Source of the DNA: Rhizobium sp. NXC14
GTDB taxonomy: Bacteria > Pseudomonadota > Alphaproteobacteria > Rhizobiales > Rhizobiaceae
Direction: 5' to 3'
Length of the DNA stretch: 64,000 bases
Assembly: GCF_002117485.1 (NCBI RefSeq)
Contig: NZ_CP021030.1
Location: forward strand, 1,367,001 to 1,431,000
Below are positions 62,662-64,000 of the stretch, piece by piece (position 1 is the stretch's first letter; every line of letters begins with the position of its first letter). The position numbers were made by a program, and so were the translations under genes. The notes under the pieces are model-generated. The model made no database searches. It was not told where the DNA came from and saw only the letters and a list, made by a program, of their open reading frames with translations.

Positions 62662-62762
62662 GCGTTTGCGCAGGGTAGTGTTTGAATCTCTCAGCTGTCG
62701 GAAGCGAGACGATCGCACGATCGCGGAGCCCGCCACGCCGCGGTGGCTGGCGACAGATCGCC

Positions 62763-63854
62763 TCAGGCATAGGCAAAGGCCCTGGTTACACTCACTGCCG
62801 GGACATTTCGTGCCATGACTTTCAGATCCTCGCGGACCATCTCCGTAACCAGCTGATCAAGGCTGGTCTCGTGTTTCCAGCCAAGCTTCGTATGCGCCTT
62901 CGTCGGATCACCGATCAGAAGGTCAACTTCAGTCGGGCGGAAATAAGCCGGATCGATCTCCACCACGCACCGACCGGATGTCTTGTCATACCCCTTTTCC
63001 TCGACCCCGTTGCCACGCCAATCAATCGGCATGCCCACTTTGGCAAAGGCTTTGTCGACAAAGGCGCGAACCGAATGCGTTTCGCCGGTTGCCAGGACAT
63101 AGTCCTCCGGTTCGTCCTGCTGCAGCATCAGCCACATCCCACGGACATATTCTCGCGCATGTCCCCAGTCGCGCTGTGCATCCAAATTGCCGAGATAGAG
63201 CCTCTCCTGCAGTCCAAGATGGATCGCAGCCGCCGCCCGGGTGATTTTACGGGTCACGAAGGTCTCGCCGCGGATCGGGCTTTCATGATTGAACAAGATG
63301 CCGTTCGAGGCGTGTATGCCATATGCCTCGCGATAATTGACCACGATCCAATAGGCGTAGAGCTTGGCCGCTGCGTAGGGTGATCGAGGGTAGAACGGCG
63401 TCGTTTCACTTTGCGGGACTTCCTGAACTTTGCCGTAGAGCTCCGAGGTGGACGCTTGATAGAAGCGCGTCTTCCTGGTCAGTCCCAGGAGGCGAATTGC
63501 TTCAAGCAGCCGAAGGGTGCCGGTTCCATCCGCGTTGGCCGTATATTCCGGCGTCTCGAAAGAGACTTGAACGTGGCTCTGTGCTGCGAGATTATAGATC
63601 TCGTCCGGCTGCGTTTCCTGAACGACACGGATGAGATTCGTTGAATCGGTCATGTCCCCGAAATGCAAGATGAACCGGGGATTCTCGACATGCGGATCCT
63701 CGTATAGATGCTCGATGCGGCTGGTGTTGAAGGACGATGAGCGTCGCTTGAGGCCGTGAACAATATAGCCCTTCTCCAAGAGAAACTCGGCCAGATATGC
63801 ACCGTCCTGACCTGTTATACCCGTAATCAGCGCAACCCTGTTTTTATTCTTCAC
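62763..63854 (-). CDS. gmd: GDP-mannose 4,6-dehydratase
   Basis: The 363-residue protein is an extended SDR with [22 protein letters not shown] at the start, [18 protein letters not shown] holding the catalytic Ser/Thr/Glu region, [17 protein letters not shown] (YxxxK) and [17 protein letters not shown]. It makes GDP-4-keto-6-deoxymannose, the precursor of fucose, rhamnose-type and other deoxysugars in O-antigen. R. etli O-antigen contains 6-deoxy sugars, which fits. It probably follows more LPS genes to the right. Confidence 0.96.
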   Translation of the reverse strand: MKNKNRVALITGITGQDGAYLAEFLLEKGYIVHGLKRRSSSFNTSRIEHLYEDPHVENPRFILHFGDMTDSTNLIRVVQETQPDEIYNLAAQSHVQVSFETPEYTANADGTGTLRLLEAIRLLGLTRKTRFYQASTSELYGKVQEVPQSETTPFYPRSPYAAAKLYAYWIVVNYREAYGIHASNGILFNHESPIRGETFVTRKITRAAAAIHLGLQERLYLGNLDAQRDWGHAREYVRGMWLMLQQDEPEDYVLATGETHSVRAFVDKAFAKVGMPIDWRGNGVEEKGYDKTSGRCVVEIDPAYFRPTEVDLLIGDPTKAHTKLGWKHETSLDQLVTEMVREDLKVMARNVPAVSVTRAFAYA

Positions 63855-63906
63855 TACGGTCTCCGTAATTTGTTTCGGCGGAATCAGATGTGAATGCTGT
63901 CTCGGC

Positions 63907-64000
63907 TCAGGTGAATTCGTGGTATTTCCTCAATGATTTCACAAACAATTCCGAATCGCTGAAGTTGTACATGGCGTGTTGTTTCGGATTGACGTTGTTT
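63907..64000 (-). CDS. 3' end of an unidentified gene
   Basis: A frame open to the window edge ends [27 protein letters not shown] and a stop at 63907, 52 bp before the gmd start. Its charge and aromatic mix look like a real C-terminus. The gene lies upstream of gmd on the same strand and is probably another O-antigen gene, but the family cannot be told from 30 residues. Base composition here is lower in GC than the rest of the window. Confidence 0.5.
   Translation of the reverse strand, partial: NNVNPKQHAMYNFSDSELFVKSLRKYHEFT

Overview
The window is high-GC chromosomal DNA from an alphaproteobacterium of the Rhizobium etli / R. leguminosarum type. The evidence is a RopA-family porin, an inositol operon in rhizobial style, Rhizobium-type mosaic intergenic repeats, lipopolysaccharide galacturonosyltransferase-like genes (Rgt family), a DUF1127 protein and a GDP-mannose dehydratase at the edge of a probable O-antigen locus. 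I see no phage, insertion sequence, CRISPR array or plasmid origin. Gene order is dense and both strands are used.

Layout. 1-5.5 kb: 3' end of glnE, a PAS sensor kinase of the PleC/DivJ/CbrA type, and pepN. 5.8-10.7 kb: a DMT exporter, an unrecognised DNA-binding-like protein, two very small genes, a family-4-like uracil-DNA glycosylase and a short Hsp70-like ATPase. 10.9-15.4 kb: an RND efflux pump and its adaptor. 15.6-21.6 kb: a phosphotransferase, an SDR, ETF-ubiquinone oxidoreductase with a LiuR-like box, an L,D-transpeptidase, and a DMT exporter divergent from an Lrp regulator. 21.6-27.4 kb: mgtE with a hairpin leader, an HxlR regulator with its divergent oxidoreductase, an MFS exporter and a lipid-kinase-like protein. 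27.4-30.2 kb: a divergent glutamylpolyamine synthetase-like / putrescine aminotransferase-like pair. 30.2-37.0 kb: three paralogous GT39 glycosyltransferases, a GT2 polyprenyl-phosphate glycosyltransferase and a divergent flippase-like membrane protein, with a remnant of a second copy of the flippase gene. 37.0-39.7 kb: an ECF42-like sigma factor with three DGPF/YCII genes and a divergent small membrane protein, separated by two ECF42-type promoter candidates. 39.7-51.1 kb: amn and many small genes, including two PilZ-like proteins and a Sel1-like protein preceded by an RNA leader resembling the GEMM (c-di-GMP-I) riboswitch. 51.2-59.5 kb: iolB, iolE, iolD, iolC (kinase-aldolase fusion), iolR and a Gfo/Idh/MocA dehydrogenase, with GGAA-N6-TTCC operators. 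59.5-64.0 kb: a ferredoxin-reductase-like flavoprotein, tRNA-Ser(GCU), ropA, gmd and the tail of another gene.

The inositol genes form one catabolic unit under IolR. The Rgt-like cluster fits a model in which a GT2 enzyme charges a polyprenyl phosphate, a membrane protein may move it across the inner membrane, and GT39 enzymes transfer the sugar to LPS. The sigma/DGPF block looks like a self-contained autoregulated unit. The observations I find most interesting are the matched promoters of the ECF42-like unit and its small membrane protein, the GEMM-like leader, and the relic duplicate beside the Rgt cluster. All calls come from reading the sequence; no database or folding program was run.
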